From positions 150,292,656 through 150,356,655 of the forward strand of contig CM039182.1 in the NCBI GenBank assembly GCA_008360975.2: a stretch of 64,000 nucleotides of DNA. Direction: 5' to 3'. Under the pieces are notes generated by a model. That model did no database searches. It was not told the origin of the DNA and saw only the letters and a list, made by a program, of their open reading frames with translations. The translations under genes were made by a program, and so were the position numbers. Of this stretch, positions 24,290 through 35,795 are shown one piece after another (within the stretch, counting starts at the first letter, position 1; each line of letters begins with the position of its first letter). Origin of the DNA: Lichenostomus cassidix (taxonomy: Eukaryota; Chordata; Aves; Passeriformes; Meliphagidae).

Positions 24290-26770
24290 GCTTTCATGCG
24301 CAGATAATAGGCAGAGGCTGCTGTGTCAGATGATAGGTAATTGGGAGCAGCGTGCCCAGGCTTGTAGGGAGAAGGGCGTTTTTTTTGGAAATCTGGATGG
24401 GCGTGGGGGTTTTTTTTTCCCTACAAACTTCTCCTTTTCCTGGTTGTTTCACAACGCAGCTGCTCCAGCTGACGTGAACTCTGCAAACGTTTCTAATTCT
24501 GGAGAGGTGAGGGGAGGGGAAAGGAAAGCAGGAAAACAGAGCAATTTCCCCGGGAAAGAGGGAGGTTTTGCTTCCCAGGCTGCATCCTCTGAGATCGTGT
24601 CCTTGCACGGATGGAAATGGATGGGATTTAAATTTGAAATCGAATTTGGGATGGGAGCTTCTCCCAGATGTCTCGCAGGGTTGTGAAGGCAGGGAGATCA
24701 GAAAAGCAGAATCTTTCCACTGTTTTTTCACAGGGGACCAGGCATCGTTTTCTGCCTCCTTTTTAAAGCAGCAGTTCAAAATCAGGAAATGGTTCTGGGA
24801 TGATTTTTATGCGGAGGAAAATGTTATCTTATTAGAAAATAAATTCCACTGGGCAAAAAGAAATGACCATTTAATTTAACAAATAGAAATAACACCCACT
24901 CCCATCGCTTTGAACAAGCTGGGGATTTTTTCACACATTCACAAAAAAAATAAATGCCAGGGAGAAAAACACAAACCAATTAAAGCACAGAGAGGGAGAG
25001 TTTGGCTGATCAAGGATCTCAACTCCTTAAATCTTCAGGAAAAAAAAAAAAGTGAAATGCCAAACAGGAGTATTCCATTAGACTTCCATATTCTCTTTAT
25101 TCCTCTTTTTTTTTTTTTTAAATCATGTTTCCTATCACCCCGTATAAATCAGAACCTTCCCCATCTTCTTGGGATTGCTGTTGTTTTTCCCTCCCACTGT
25201 TGCCTTTCTGCTGTCAAATCCCAAGAACAGACAAAATCCCAGGGAAGGTCCAGCTGGATCCTTCCACGTGACCCTCAGAGCTGCAGGAGCTGCCCAAAGC
25301 CTCTACCCCTTGCTGCTCCCCATCTGCTTTATTCCCTTTTTTTTCCTAACCTCCAGCTCTCCCAGATTCCCATCTCCCGTGGAATATTTTGGGATTCCAG
25401 GCTGACCCACCTCCAGCCATCCTCTCCCCGGGAAAACACGCCTCAGGTTCCCGAGGTGATGTCACTTTTTCCAACATCCGATTTCCAATTTCCAAATTGG
25501 ACTTGTAAACATCGTCCCTCTGGAGCCCTGCGTGAGTCAGGTGAGGAAATTTTGGCTTTCCCAATAGGCAGAGCACGAAACCCAGTCGGAACAGAGGCGG
25601 CAATTACCCAAAAAAGCTCCGAGGAGGGGTGAGGTTTGGCTCTGTCAGCCTCCTCAAGGCACCCGGGAGGAAGAAAACAAAGCTCCCTCCATGCCAGTGC
25701 GAAAGCTTGCGAAATGTTTTATTTTCCCCCCCGAGCCAGAAGAGATTTAATGAGTTTTTAGTGGTAAATCCATGTTTATTGGGGCCAATCCAGGGGGCTC
25801 CAGTCCCAAGGAGGTGTTTTTCCATTCCAGCACCAACCCACGTTGGGATTTATCTCCAACAGCATCCCCTGACAGGTTCAGAAATAGCAGCTCAGGAACA
25901 GCTTTTTTTTCCCCCCTTCCCTCAAAACCTCATCCAAGCCAAACCCTAAAATATCTCCTGCAAGCTGCTGAGATTTGGAGAAGGCAAGGCTGGATTTGTT
26001 AAAGGCTTTATTGCAGGATTCCTGACAGGTTTTCCGCGAGATATTCCTGAAATCTTCCAGCTGGTCCCATATGGCTCTCTGATATTTTGTCACTCACCAG
26101 GGCCAGGTGACAGAATGAAAGGAGCCCACGAGGGCAGGAAGGACACAGAGGAGAAGAAGATAAAATCCCAGTTTACGAGGATTTGGAATGTATGAAATTC
26201 AGGAAGATTTTGGAAAGAGTAGCAGGGGATTCAGCTGGAGGTGGAGGGTGAGGTGGAAAGATTTATTTCCCTTGACGCAGTGGAGTGGAGAAGGAAAAGA
26301 GGAGAATATTTTGCTTATCTTGTTCTAAACCTGCTAGAAATCGTGACATGAGAAAGGCAAAGGATTGCTTTATTTTGGGGGGAAATGCAATTTTCATCAA
26401 ACAAGGGCTGAAATGCGAAAGTAGCTGTGAAATTCAGATGTTGTTGCTAAACGTGGAATTTCAACTTGGCCGAAATCTTTGAGAATCGTTTCAGAAATGA
26501 TTGTGATTAACACAGAGGAAAAGTGACGGGAAAAGGGATTTTTAAAAAGTGCAAATCCCCAAGTTTCTGGGGAAATATTCCCCACAGAAACGTTACAACA
26601 CTCCTACTTTAGTTATCCCATTGAAATAAATTCCAGAACACCCTTCTTGACCAGAAATTAAATCTTTATGGGATGACTAAACCTAATCCCATCTTTACAA
26701 CCATCACGCAGCACTGCTGTTCCTCCCCATTGCATGGAAATACATGGAATTTGCAGTGCTGGTGGAGTTG
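24290..26770. other. Intergenic sequence upstream of LY6-B, no gene recognised
   Basis: A 240-codon plus-strand frame (24910-25632) runs through homopolymer-rich sequence and has no domain I recognise. It is opposed by other long frames and is judged spurious. Confidence 0.5.
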
Positions 26771-26773
26771 GAC

Positions 26774-27111
26774 TCCCCTCAAATCCAGCATAGGATTCCT
26801 CTCAAATCCAGTGCAGGATTCCTCTCAAATCCTTGAATTTGAGAAGAATTTTTATTAAATCCAGAGCAGGATTCCACTCAAATAAAGCACAGAATTCCCC
26901 TCAAATCCAGTGCAGAATTTTCCTCAAATCCAGCACAGAATTCTTATGAAATCCAGCACAAGTTTCCCCTCAAATCCAGCACAGAATTCCCCTCAAATCC
27001 AGTACAGAATTCCCCTCAAATCCAGTACAGAATTCCCCACAAATCCAGAACAGGATTGTCCTCAAATCCACCACAATTTTCCTCTCAAATCCAGAGCAAA
27101 ATTCTCCTCAA
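26774..27111. repeat. 23-bp minisatellite, about 14 units
   Basis: Tandem copies of a unit close to CCCCTCAAATCCAGCACAG + AATT cover about 338 bp, with one interruption near 26835-26865. Units differ at a few positions (GCACAG, GTGCAG, GTACAG). It lies between LY6-C's 3' end and LY6-B's promoter. Confidence 0.9.
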
Positions 27112-27930
27112 CTAAAAACTAAAACTGGGCTGGAGGCCTTTTTTCCAGGTGCCTCTACAAAGACCCTCCCAAAACTCAGTGCTGCACTTTTCAGCTGGGA
27201 ATTCCATCCTCTCCAGCTCCAAGATTATTTTATTTGCCTATTTTAGCTGCAATTCTGCTCCTCTGAGAGCAGAAGGGGATCTCAATCTCAAGACTAAAAG
27301 GGAATCTCCATCCCAAGGGATTCAGGGGATCTTCCATCCCATCTCCTCTCCTTCCCCAAGCTTTGGAATTGCAGCAGAACTCCTGGCAAGGGAAGGAGCA
27401 GAGAGCTCTCCACCAGCTCAGATACCATCACCTCTCCCAGGGTCTTCCCACCCGTTTTCCCCACAGGGAAATCAGGAGAAATCACTCAGCAGCACCTTCT
27501 CCAAGCTGAGGGATCTCCTTTCCATGAGGACAAACTCCAGCAGTGCTTTCCTTACCTTGGACATCTCCAGCATCCTGAGGTGGGAAATTTACCTGTTTGA
27601 AAAGCCAAAATCACCCACCTTGGAGAGATCCCAGGAGAACTTTGGAGCACAAATTCCTGCCATACCCCAGGTCCTGTCTGAGCATCTACAAAACAATTCT
27701 CACTTTTGTTTGCAATGGGAACACAAACGTGTCTGACCTTTCCAGACTGACACCATTCCTTATCTCTGAAGGGTCAGGAGGAACGTCTGGATTTGTCTGG
27801 AGCAGCTGGATGCAAGAAAGTTGGGAAATTAGCCTGGAGATGACTCCCAAGTGCTAAAAAGAGGAATTCAAGGCTGATTTCTCAGGCTGGCCCTGGCGTG
27901 GATACAACAAACACACTCTAGAATAACACA
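27112..27930. other. Sequence 3' of LY6-C, no gene recognised
   Basis: A 195-codon plus-strand frame (27149-27736) lacks any known domain. Nothing else is seen before the LY6-C poly(A) signal. Confidence 0.45.
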
Positions 27931-27934
27931 AATC

Positions 27935-27940
27935 TTTATT
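27935..27940 (-). terminator. Poly(A) signal of LY6-C
   Basis: AATAAA on the minus strand, 225 nt past the stop codon; the only good signal seen in the expected distance. Confidence 0.65.
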
Positions 27941-28164
27941 TGGCCTGACAATTATCACACACAAGCTATCAAAAGAGCTTTTCCAGGGGGGAAATTAGTA
28001 TAAAACAACAGGGAGGAAAAACAGGAGCTACACTGCCGTGTCATGTTGGGATGTGAAGCAACGTCTCGGAACAAAACGGGGTTGCAGCTGGAAATGCTGG
28101 GCTGAGGTTTCTCAGTTGGGGAATACCTTGTGGGTTCTCGGGTGGTCACATCTCCCACCCCCGA

Positions 28165-31100
28165 TCACAATCCTGCCCTGAGGACACAGATCAGGCTGCC
28201 CACCATTCCCAGCAGCATCAGGGAGTAGCTGATCCGGATGCTGTTGGCGCCGCTGAAGTTGCACAGGGAGGTGCTGCAGCACTTGGTGGAGTACGCGGCA
28301 ACCCCGAAGTTCACGTTGGCCTCGGGACAGTCCACGGAGCATTTCTTGGTGATGCGGTGTCCCATGTCCTTGCCTGGGTGGAGAAGGGATGAAAAAGGAG
28401 GATTTAGGGATTTAAGATTTACGGATTTTTCTGGGAGAGCTGAGCAGAGGGAGTGGATTTGCGATTTGCTTAATTTTCCGCACAGCAATTAAAGATCTCG
28501 GGGGGGTTTGATGAGGGCTGGGTGTGAATCCACATCCCCTGGATCAATGTGGGACACTGTCGCTGTTGAGCTGCTAGCAGAGAGAGAAGACCCGGTTCTC
28601 CATGTGGCATAAAAGAGAGTATTTTATTATTTAATTCCAACTTATATAGACTTTTCAAAGGTCACCCAGATTGGTCAGTTCGAAACCTCCCCCTAACCAT
28701 CCAATCGAGACACTGTTTTTAATAACATCCAAACTTTATCTCAATTTATAAAACACAGGAAGAAGAGAGAAAAGCATTCTCACGGGAAAGGTCTGTGCTA
28801 GCCACAGGACGCTGGAAAATCCTTGATGGAAACCCTCACCAGCCTGACCAGTCAAAGGTTGGACTTGAGATCTTGGAGGTCTTTCCCAATCTAAAAGATT
28901 CTGTGATTGCTGTAGGACAGCAATTCCAACGTATTCCCAGATTTTTAAAACTGTGTTATTGACATCCAACCCCTTTCCGTTCCTGAATTATCTCTCAGAT
29001 CTGTCTCCTGATATCTGTGTGCTCCAACCAGCCCTTCCACAGGGCTGAGGAGAAGCTGGCAGAGTTTTTCTATAGAAACTGTGGCTGCTCCATCCCTGGA
29101 AGTGTTAAAAGGCCAGGTTGGAGCAGCCTGACCTAGCAGAAGAGAAGGATATGATCCTGAAGGTCCCTTCTACCTCAAAGCCCCACTGAGGGATTCACAC
29201 ACATCACGTTGAGACCCTTAAACATCAATCATCGCTTCTTTCCAACAAAACAAACCAATTCCCCCCAAAAAATTGCCCAGCAACGTCTCTGGAGGAAAAA
29301 AATTCCAATTTCTGGGACTCACCGAGGCCGGCGGTGCTGTAGGTGGTCGTGCAGTATTTCTCATGGTCCTCACACTTGTAGGTTTTCAGGCAGTTCCAGT
29401 TGGAATGTTCATTGTCACAGGTGTAGCAAAACAGGGAGGAAGCTGGAAAATGCACACAAAACACAGATTAGTGGTTCTCAGAATTTCCCTCCTGGGGAAA
29501 AAAGTGTCAAAAACCTTGGAAAATACAAGGTGGGAAGCCTGGTGTGAACATCTTTCCATGACAAGTGAAATAAATGGTTGGGATGGATTAATGGAGCTGG
29601 AAAAAAATTTGGAGAACAAGCCAAGTTTTCTTTCTGGTCTGGAGTTTTTTGGGGGGTTACATTTACATTTTTCAGGCTGAGCAGCATTTTCAGGTGATTT
29701 TTTTCTTCTCCCCACATTGGCCTCGTTGAAAGCCAAACCCCAAAAGCAAAACCCCAGTAAGGAGGGGAGGAACTGGCAGAATTTTAGAGATCAATTTAAA
29801 ATATTTTCACTCCACATCTGCAAAACCCTGCCCAGACACGAATTAATAAATGCCTGATGACACCCCTGGGAGCCAAATTACTGAGGCACCACAATAAAGG
29901 GAGTTCCCTGGGAGAGGTTGCCCTGGACAATGGGTGCATTACTCCTCTCAGCACCTGGAACAAGGTGTTCTCCATGGTATTTTTCCCTCACTGCTGAGCC
30001 AGGTCTATCCCAGAGCCAGAAAAAAGTGGGAAAATTTTGGGCAAAACTCAAGTAAATTGTGTCAAACGTCCGGGCTGGCTGTTAGAACACAGGTGTGCCT
30101 CCTCATTTCCTGCAGGTGGATTCACAATTGGTGGAAACTTTCCCTTCTGTCCAAAATTCCAGGGAATGCTCCTCATTTCAGGGCAGGGGTGACAGAGGCA
30201 CCCGGGCTGTTCTCAGGAAATCCTGCTGCACTTGGCTGAAGGTGAACAAAAATTATAAACCAGGGAGGGTCTGCATGAGGCTGAGATTTCCCTGGTGCTG
30301 TTTTTCCTGAGTTTTTCAGCCCAGGAAGGTTCTTTTTGCACAGAAAAGCAGCTTCCAATCGGACTTGGATTTGTTTTTGGCAAGGAAACCCCTCCCAGTG
30401 ACCCTCCAAAGCCCAGCTATTGTTGATGCAAAGTCACATCTGCCCATGACCTTTGCTTAAACAATTCCAATCAACTATTTTAAAATAGAATTAAAAGCTA
30501 TTTTAGTCCCTAACCATCCCAAAGAGGAGAAGAAAAAGCCTCCCCTCTGTGATCTGGGGAGCTCTGAGTGTCTCAGCACGGGATTGACTTGCCCTGAAAC
30601 CTGCCCAGGTGCTTCAGGGAATGTTGGACAGGGCTTGGAACAGCCTGGGATGGTGGGAATTATCCCTGTCCATCCAGGGGTTGGAAGTGGGTGATTTTTA
30701 AGGTTCTTTCCAACCCGAACCATTTCATCATTTGCTGATTCTGTGCTCTTTCCCAGTGCAAGCTCAGGTGTCCTCCAGAGCAGGAGGTAAAATCAGCCTT
30801 GTTGCAAATTGGATTTAAGTTCTCTTCTCCATCACTTGGGAATTTTCTGCCTCCCACCTCTCCTCTCCAGGAGATTCCCCAACCTGAGCTGGGGGTTTCT
30901 GTCCTTTCTCAGGCAAAGCAAAACCCTGACACGGCGAGGATTTATTGCATTTTACAGACCCTGGAGCTCTCCCCGATCTGCTTTTCTGCCAAATTTCACA
31001 AACCACTTCCTGCTGCAGAGGGAGCCGAGTCTCCCAGCACATGCCTGAAAGCAACTGAAAGCACTGATGCTCCCTAAGTGATCCCAGGAAAATCCCTTCC

Positions 31101-31904
31101 AGCCAGGAAACAATAACAGCTCGAGCCATTAACGCTGCTCTAAAGCCTTTCCCGCGTCTGCCCTCCACCCTCCATTAGCTGGAGTTTTGCAAATGCAGCC
31201 AGAAATAACCTGCACGGTGCAAACTGTGCTCCTCGGGCTGGCAAATCCATGCCCAGAGCCAATATTTCCCAACTGGATATTCCCCCACAATTATCCAGGT
31301 AGAGCTGCACATCCTTTCGAGAGGACAAGCGCCGAGCGTTTTGCATCCCAAACACTCCCAGGCACTTGGAAAAGCTCTTCCCATTGAGGAGCAAAGAGCT
31401 CTGAGGCTTTCAGACGTCTGCCAGCAGCCTCGTTACTTAATTGGAATTCTGGGGAATCAAGTGAAGTGCTGGCAGGAGATGCAGTGCCAAGACCAGCCAC
31501 GCTTTCATCCGCAGCAGCTCCTCGAGTTTCATTCAGGAAAAAAAAAAATCAAACCAAAGGCAAAACTCTGAGCCCTGCTCGGTTCCTGTCAGCATTTTTC
31601 AGGTCATGTCTTCGGCTGGGAGTGGTTGGAGCTGGATAACTGAGGGTGTGAGAAACCAGAATTCATCTCCTCTGGGTGACAGAGAACTCACCCAGCAGCG
31701 AGGACTCAACCACACCAAATATTTCTCGCCGAAAAAAAAGCCCTGCCAAGACCTCAGCAACTGCAACAAAAGCTGCCAAACCCTCTTATCCCTCACTGAT
31801 CTCCTCGTTCCTCCTTGCCATCCTCTCCTCCTGCTTCTCTCGGCCTCCTTACCTTGCTGAGCGCACAGAACTGCAGCCAGCAGGGCGACCAGAAAAGCCT
31901 TCAT
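28165..31904 (-). CDS. LY6-C: LY6E-like Ly6/uPAR-domain protein, predicted GPI-anchored (3 coding exons)
   Basis: Coding exons on the minus strand are 31904-31853, 29442-29323 and 28373-28165 (52, 120 and 209 nt), giving 126 aa. Donors are G|GTAAGG and G|GTGAGT; acceptors are TTTTCCAG and CACCCAG; both introns are phase 1. Residues 1-17 (MKAFLVALLAAVLCAQQ) form the signal peptide. LU cysteines fall at 23, 26, 35, 41, 48, 69, 73, 89, 90 and 95, exactly as in LY6-B. The motifs CYTC, SNWNC, RITKKC and TSLCNFSG are typical of bird LY6E-like proteins. The last 20 or so residues are hydrophobic, after a small-residue stretch suited to GPI attachment. Intron 2 (949 bp) holds a same-strand LTR and two CR1 3' ends. 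The protein is probably a lipid-anchored surface protein; its ligand is unknown. Confidence 0.92.
28549..28806 (-). mobile_element. Solo-LTR-like element in LY6-C intron 2
   Basis: About 258 bp with TGTGG...CCACA inverted ends. Read on the minus strand it has CCAAT (in GACCAAT), a TATATAAG box at 28648-28641, AATAAA at 28628-28623 and a short downstream region. This is an LTR layout, in the same sense as LY6-C. A clean target-site duplication was not found, so the ends are approximate. No retroviral coding sequence accompanies it. Confidence 0.65.
28845..28912 (+). mobile_element. CR1 3' end in LY6-C intron 2
   Basis: GGTTGGACTTGAGATCTTGG, AGGTCTTTCCCAATC and GATTCTGTGATT, antisense to the gene. 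Confidence 0.8.
29070..29190 (+). mobile_element. CR1 3' fragment in LY6-C intron 2
   Basis: GAAACTGTGGCTGCTCCATC, GGCCAGGTTGGAGCAGCC and ATGATCCTGAAGGTCCC blocks, close to the exon 2 donor. Confidence 0.8.
30600..30748 (+). mobile_element. CR1 3' fragment in LY6-C intron 1
   Basis: ACAGGGCTTGGAACAGCC, TTTTTAAGGTTCTTTCC and CTGATTCTGTGC blocks. Confidence 0.83.
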
Positions 31905-31960
31905 GGTTGGTCCTTGTGCCTTCAGAGCCGGAGCAGTGTGGGAAGATGCACCAGGGAAGG

Positions 31961-31967
31961 TTTTATA
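31961..31967 (-). promoter_or_regulatory. TATA box of LY6-C
   Basis: The minus strand reads GGTATAAAACCTTCCCTGG, 63 bp before the ATG. It differs from LY6-B at two positions across the 19-base motif. Confidence 0.77.
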
Positions 31968-31974
31968 CCAGCAC

Positions 31975-32429
31975 TGCCTGGTCTTGGACTTCCTTTGATT
32001 GCACTAATTTGAGGTTTGGGCAGTGCCAGCACCCAAGATGTGATCAGGCCTGGGCGTGTTTGTGCGTAGGAACCTGTTATGAGGCTGCAGATAGCGATGT
32101 TTTCTTACCTCTCCTTCCCATCCAATCTTTTTTTCCGAGGCCTACTCCTGCCTGCACGGCTAATTTGGGGAGTGATTGATCTGATTCAGACATCCAAACC
32201 CGTTTTTGGGCTGAGCCACAAAACCTGGAGCGAGTCAGAGGCGGGCTGGGGTGGCTCACTGCTTGCTGGCATCTCCCATTCTTTCTCTCCAACATGGAAT
32301 GGGAGCTTAATATCTCTGGGAAGTGGGGAAAAGAGGCAAGGAAGGATTTTTGGATTGTCCAAAATCATTCAGAATTATCTCTGCAGGAGGAAGAATGTGC
32401 TTTAAGCAGAAAACAGCAGCATTCCTGCA
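31975..32429. other. Upstream flank of LY6-C, no gene recognised
   Basis: Unique-looking sequence behind the LY6-C TATA box. Regulatory elements are likely here but none can be named with confidence. Confidence 0.35.
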
Positions 32430-32560
32430 ATCATGGAATCATAGAAGGGTTTGGGCTGAAAGGGACCTTAAAGATCTTCTCATGCCACCCCTGATGCCAC
32501 CATTTGTGCCTGGAGATGTCACCCAGAGGCTCCAGTGGCCCAGGCAGGGATGGGCTCTGA
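32430..32560 (-). mobile_element. CR1 3' fragment
   Basis: CATGGAATCATAGAAGGG, GGGCTGAAAGGGACC and TTAAAGATCTTCTC, reverse-strand CR1. Confidence 0.75.
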
Positions 32561-32992
32561 TGATTTGTTTTGCTCTCCTGTCCTCCAGAACCATCCAGGG
32601 TTTCCAGGTGACAATGTTTGTTGCTCCCTGGAGACCAGCTCTGGGCTCTGTCAGGTTTTTCCAGTCCCTCGTGACCTTTCCAGTCTTTCTGGGCTCCTTC
32701 CTTCTGCTCCCACACCACTGCAGCACCTCTTGGCTCAGGGTGCACAAGAACCAAATGACTCAGGGTGCAGGAGAGGCACAAAGTGCATGAAGAAGAGTTA
32801 AAAAGAGTTAAAAATCTACAAATGGGAGTGAAAACGGCTGAGAAATAAAAAGAAATCCTGAAAAAAATCTTGGCAGAACCGTTTGGAGAGAGGAATGGCC
32901 AAGGGGAGCTCAGGGTCAAGGTTTGTAAGGTCACAAATGGCGTGGAAACAGAAAAAGGAACATCCTTGTGCTCTTTATTTCCCCCAAATTAA

Positions 32993-33125
32993 TCACAGAA
33001 TCACCTGAGTTGGGAGGGACCCAAAAGGATCAGTGAGTCCAACTCCTGGCCCTGCACAGGAAACCCCAAAAAATCCAACTGAGGGCTTTTTCCAAGCACT
33101 TCTGGAACCCTGACAGGTTTGGGGC
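32993..33125 (-). mobile_element. CR1 3' fragment
   Basis: AATCACAGAATCACCTGAG, GTTGGGAGGGACCC and GTGAGTCCAACTCC, another CR1 subfamily in reverse orientation. Confidence 0.75.
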
Positions 33126-33970
33126 CATGATCACTTCCCTGGGGAATTTGGGAAATCATTTATTGTCTCTTCCTCTGCCCACCTGCCTGCAAAATCCTGG
33201 GAAGCTAAACCTATTCCCAACCCCTGTTAGAAGTTTTTTTGCTCCCAATCATTTTTCCTTTGCCCAATTCCTCCTTTCCTGCAGCAGCTTCAGCCCTCAG
33301 TGGTTCTGTCTCAGTGTCCAGAGGGTGGAGGGGATGAGCCTGGGCTTTTCCAAGTTTTCCATTCTGTTCTCTGGTCTGACCTTGAGAAAGAATTTTGAAC
33401 TCTTTCATCCTTTGGGGAGGATGTGAAAGGCCCACGTGACAGATAATGCAGCAACAGTATTTCAGAAATAATCTGGGGGGAAAAAAACATTCTCTCTGAG
33501 CAAGATTCCTTATAAATACAGGCATGAAAAACATCAGGCAGGAAACAGGATCTGCTGGAGCAGGGAGGGGAAAAAAACAGGTATTAATCCACATGTTTGT
33601 TTAATGTATAACACCAGGGTTGTCTCAGGCAGCTGGAAAAATAGAAAATTAAACCGCCTTCCCATCCATCCCATCAAAAATCCCCAAAATGAAAATGAAT
33701 TATCACCCCAAATCCAGCTCATCTCGGAGCCAATCGAGCAGAAAAATGCAGCTTCTCAGCAGGAAAGAGGGAACAAGGCTTGAACACAGCCCACAACAGG
33801 CAAGAAGAAAAGCTTTGGAATTAAAACAAATAAATGAGCAGTAAATAAATGAGGCTGTTAAAGCAAAGTGCAGCTGAATAGAAAAAAAAAAAAAAAATGT
33901 CAAGTGAGAAATGGGCTGTGGGAAGTGGGAATGTGAGAAAGCTTTTAAATAGATTAGAGAGAGGGGAGGT

Positions 33971-33993
33971 TAATAATAATAATAATAATAAAC
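33971..33993. repeat. (TAA)n microsatellite
   Basis: Seven to eight perfect TAA units. Confidence 0.85.
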
Positions 33994-34696
33994 AGGATTA
34001 ATATTTTACACAGGAGTGGAAAGAGAGAAAGGAGGGAGTGGAGAAATATTGCTGCAGAGCGAAATAATTCAAGGCAAACACACAAAGCTTGGGGGGAAAT
34101 AATTAAAGACAGGCAGAGTGAGGGTAAGGAATTAGGTGGGATGGGAAGGAAGTCCCTCCTGTGTGGAAAATGTATATTTTATTACGTGCAGACACAGTTT
34201 AGGTGCTCAAAACAGTCCTTCAAGGGGCTGGGAAGCTGCAGAATTCCCCAAATCCCAGTTTAACCAACCACTGGGGGCTCCTGTGTGATCTGGACGGGGA
34301 AAACATCACCTGACCCCCATCCCTGTGTCCCTGCAGGACACTGCCAAGGCTTTGGGAGACATCCCAGGCTCTGGCCAGGTCCCAAATCCACACTATTCTT
34401 GGACAATCTTGGCATTGCAGTCACGCCCAGGGCCGCTGCAGTGGCTCTGAGCTCCAAGCAGCACCACAGCACGGGGAGGAAACAGTTCCTTGGGAAGCTG
34501 AATCCAGTTTTTTCCAAGCAAGGGGTGAGGAGAGCTGGAAGAAAATCCAGGGCAAAGAGGGCTGAGGGAGTGGGAGAGCAGATGGCGCCAGGAGAACGCG
34601 GCGGGGAGGTGACAAAAGCGTCTCCCAGGGACATGAAGAAAGCAGGGTGAGGGGAGGGCAGCAAGGGTGAACCTCGCTGGAGAAACTGGGCCAGGT

Positions 34697-34736
34697 GGGT
34701 GTCACCCCATGGGTGTCACCCCGTGGGTGTCACCAA
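34697..34736. repeat. 14-bp tandem repeat, three units
   Basis: GGGTGTCACCCCAT, GGGTGTCACCCCGT, then GGGTGTCACC. Confidence 0.8.
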
Positions 34737-35297
34737 GGGGATGAAGCAGTTAACAGGGCCTGGGAGTTTTGGGAAAAAGAAACCTTCACCCACTTGGGGT
34801 TTGGCAGCCAGGGAGGATGTTTGTGCCAGATTTTGGGAATGCCTTGTGCAAGGCCAGGCCTTTTTTGTGTAACCCGAGTCAGACAAAGCACGGTTTCAAG
34901 CTGGGATGGAGGGATGGGATGGAGCAGCCAAATCCAGGGATGTTTAAAGGTCAACACTTCCCGCTTTGTCCCCTTTTTTGTCTCCAGAAAATGGCTCCAA
35001 TCTGAGTTTCCCTCAGTGGTGCAGGGAGGAGATTCCATTTCAGCTCAGAGTTGTGAAGGGAAGCCTCAAGAGGGAAAGGAGAGGCCATGGGGAGGTGGGA
35101 GACAGGGATGGTGCTCCACATGTCACTGAGTCACACTGATGGTGCAAGAGGTCCAGCCTGACTCCAGACAACCCCAGGCTGATCTGGTCCAGTCCTTTCC
35201 TCTTCCTCAGAGGGTCAGGGAAGGCTGGGTTGCTTCATCTGGACCTGCAGTGGGTTTGGTGAAGGAGGAGAAGGGGGAAATCATGGGATTTCCAGTT

Positions 35298-35420
35298 TTA
35301 ATCCACTCCCCCTCACCCTATCACCACTCTTCATTTATTTTAACTTCTCTGGGTCTGGTTTTTTCACAAGAAGATCCCAACTGAGAGCAGAAAAACCCAA
35401 TAAGGGTGGAAAAACCCAGA
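35298..35420. repeat. Copy 1 of a 120-bp duplicated block
   Basis: Matches 37404-37526 at close to 90% by eye, in the same orientation. It includes CCACTCCCCCTCACCCTATC, TTTATTTTAACTTCTCTGGG and GATCCCAACTGAGAGCAG. The start resembles the inner part of a reverse CR1; the rest is not a CR1 segment I recognise. Confidence 0.8.
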
Positions 35421-35649
35421 AACACCCGGAAAAAAGGCAAACCTGAGGGTGACATTTTGCCTTTTCCACCTAAGGCCTGTTGCAGGCAGCCTGCTCTGTT
35501 CCTCCCTTTCCCAAATCACGTCTGGCACAGCTGTTCTGGAATGTTCTGGAATGCTCCAAACAGCAGGACAGAGTTCCTCAGGTCATTCCCATGACAGAGG
35601 CTGCTGAACTTCCAGCCGGGAGGGAGAGGAGAAGCCCAAATCCACCCCC

Positions 35650-35795
35650 AGGTGTTCCAGGTTGGCTTCAAGGCCAGGTTGGATGGAGCTTGGAGCACCA
35701 GGAGGTAGTGGGAGATCCTTTCCCATGGTTTGGGTTGGAATGAGATGACCTTCAAGATCCCTTCCAACCCAAACCATTCCGTGACTCTGTGACTT
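35650..35795 (+). mobile_element. CR1 3' fragment
   Basis: GGTTGGATGGAGCTTGGAGC, GAGATGACCTTCAAGATCCC and CCATTCCGTGACTCTGTG blocks. Confidence 0.87.

Larger units (their letters stand above)
33126..35290. other. Gene-poor sequence in the C-D gap
   Basis: No gene recognised. It contains a (TAA)n run at 33971-33993 and three 14-bp GGGTGTCACCCC-type units at 34697-34736. Confidence 0.5.

Noticed and set aside
24910..25632. 240-codon plus-strand frame upstream of LY6-B
   Set aside because: Crosses homopolymer runs, Pro/Ser-rich low-complexity translation, no domain; likely chance.
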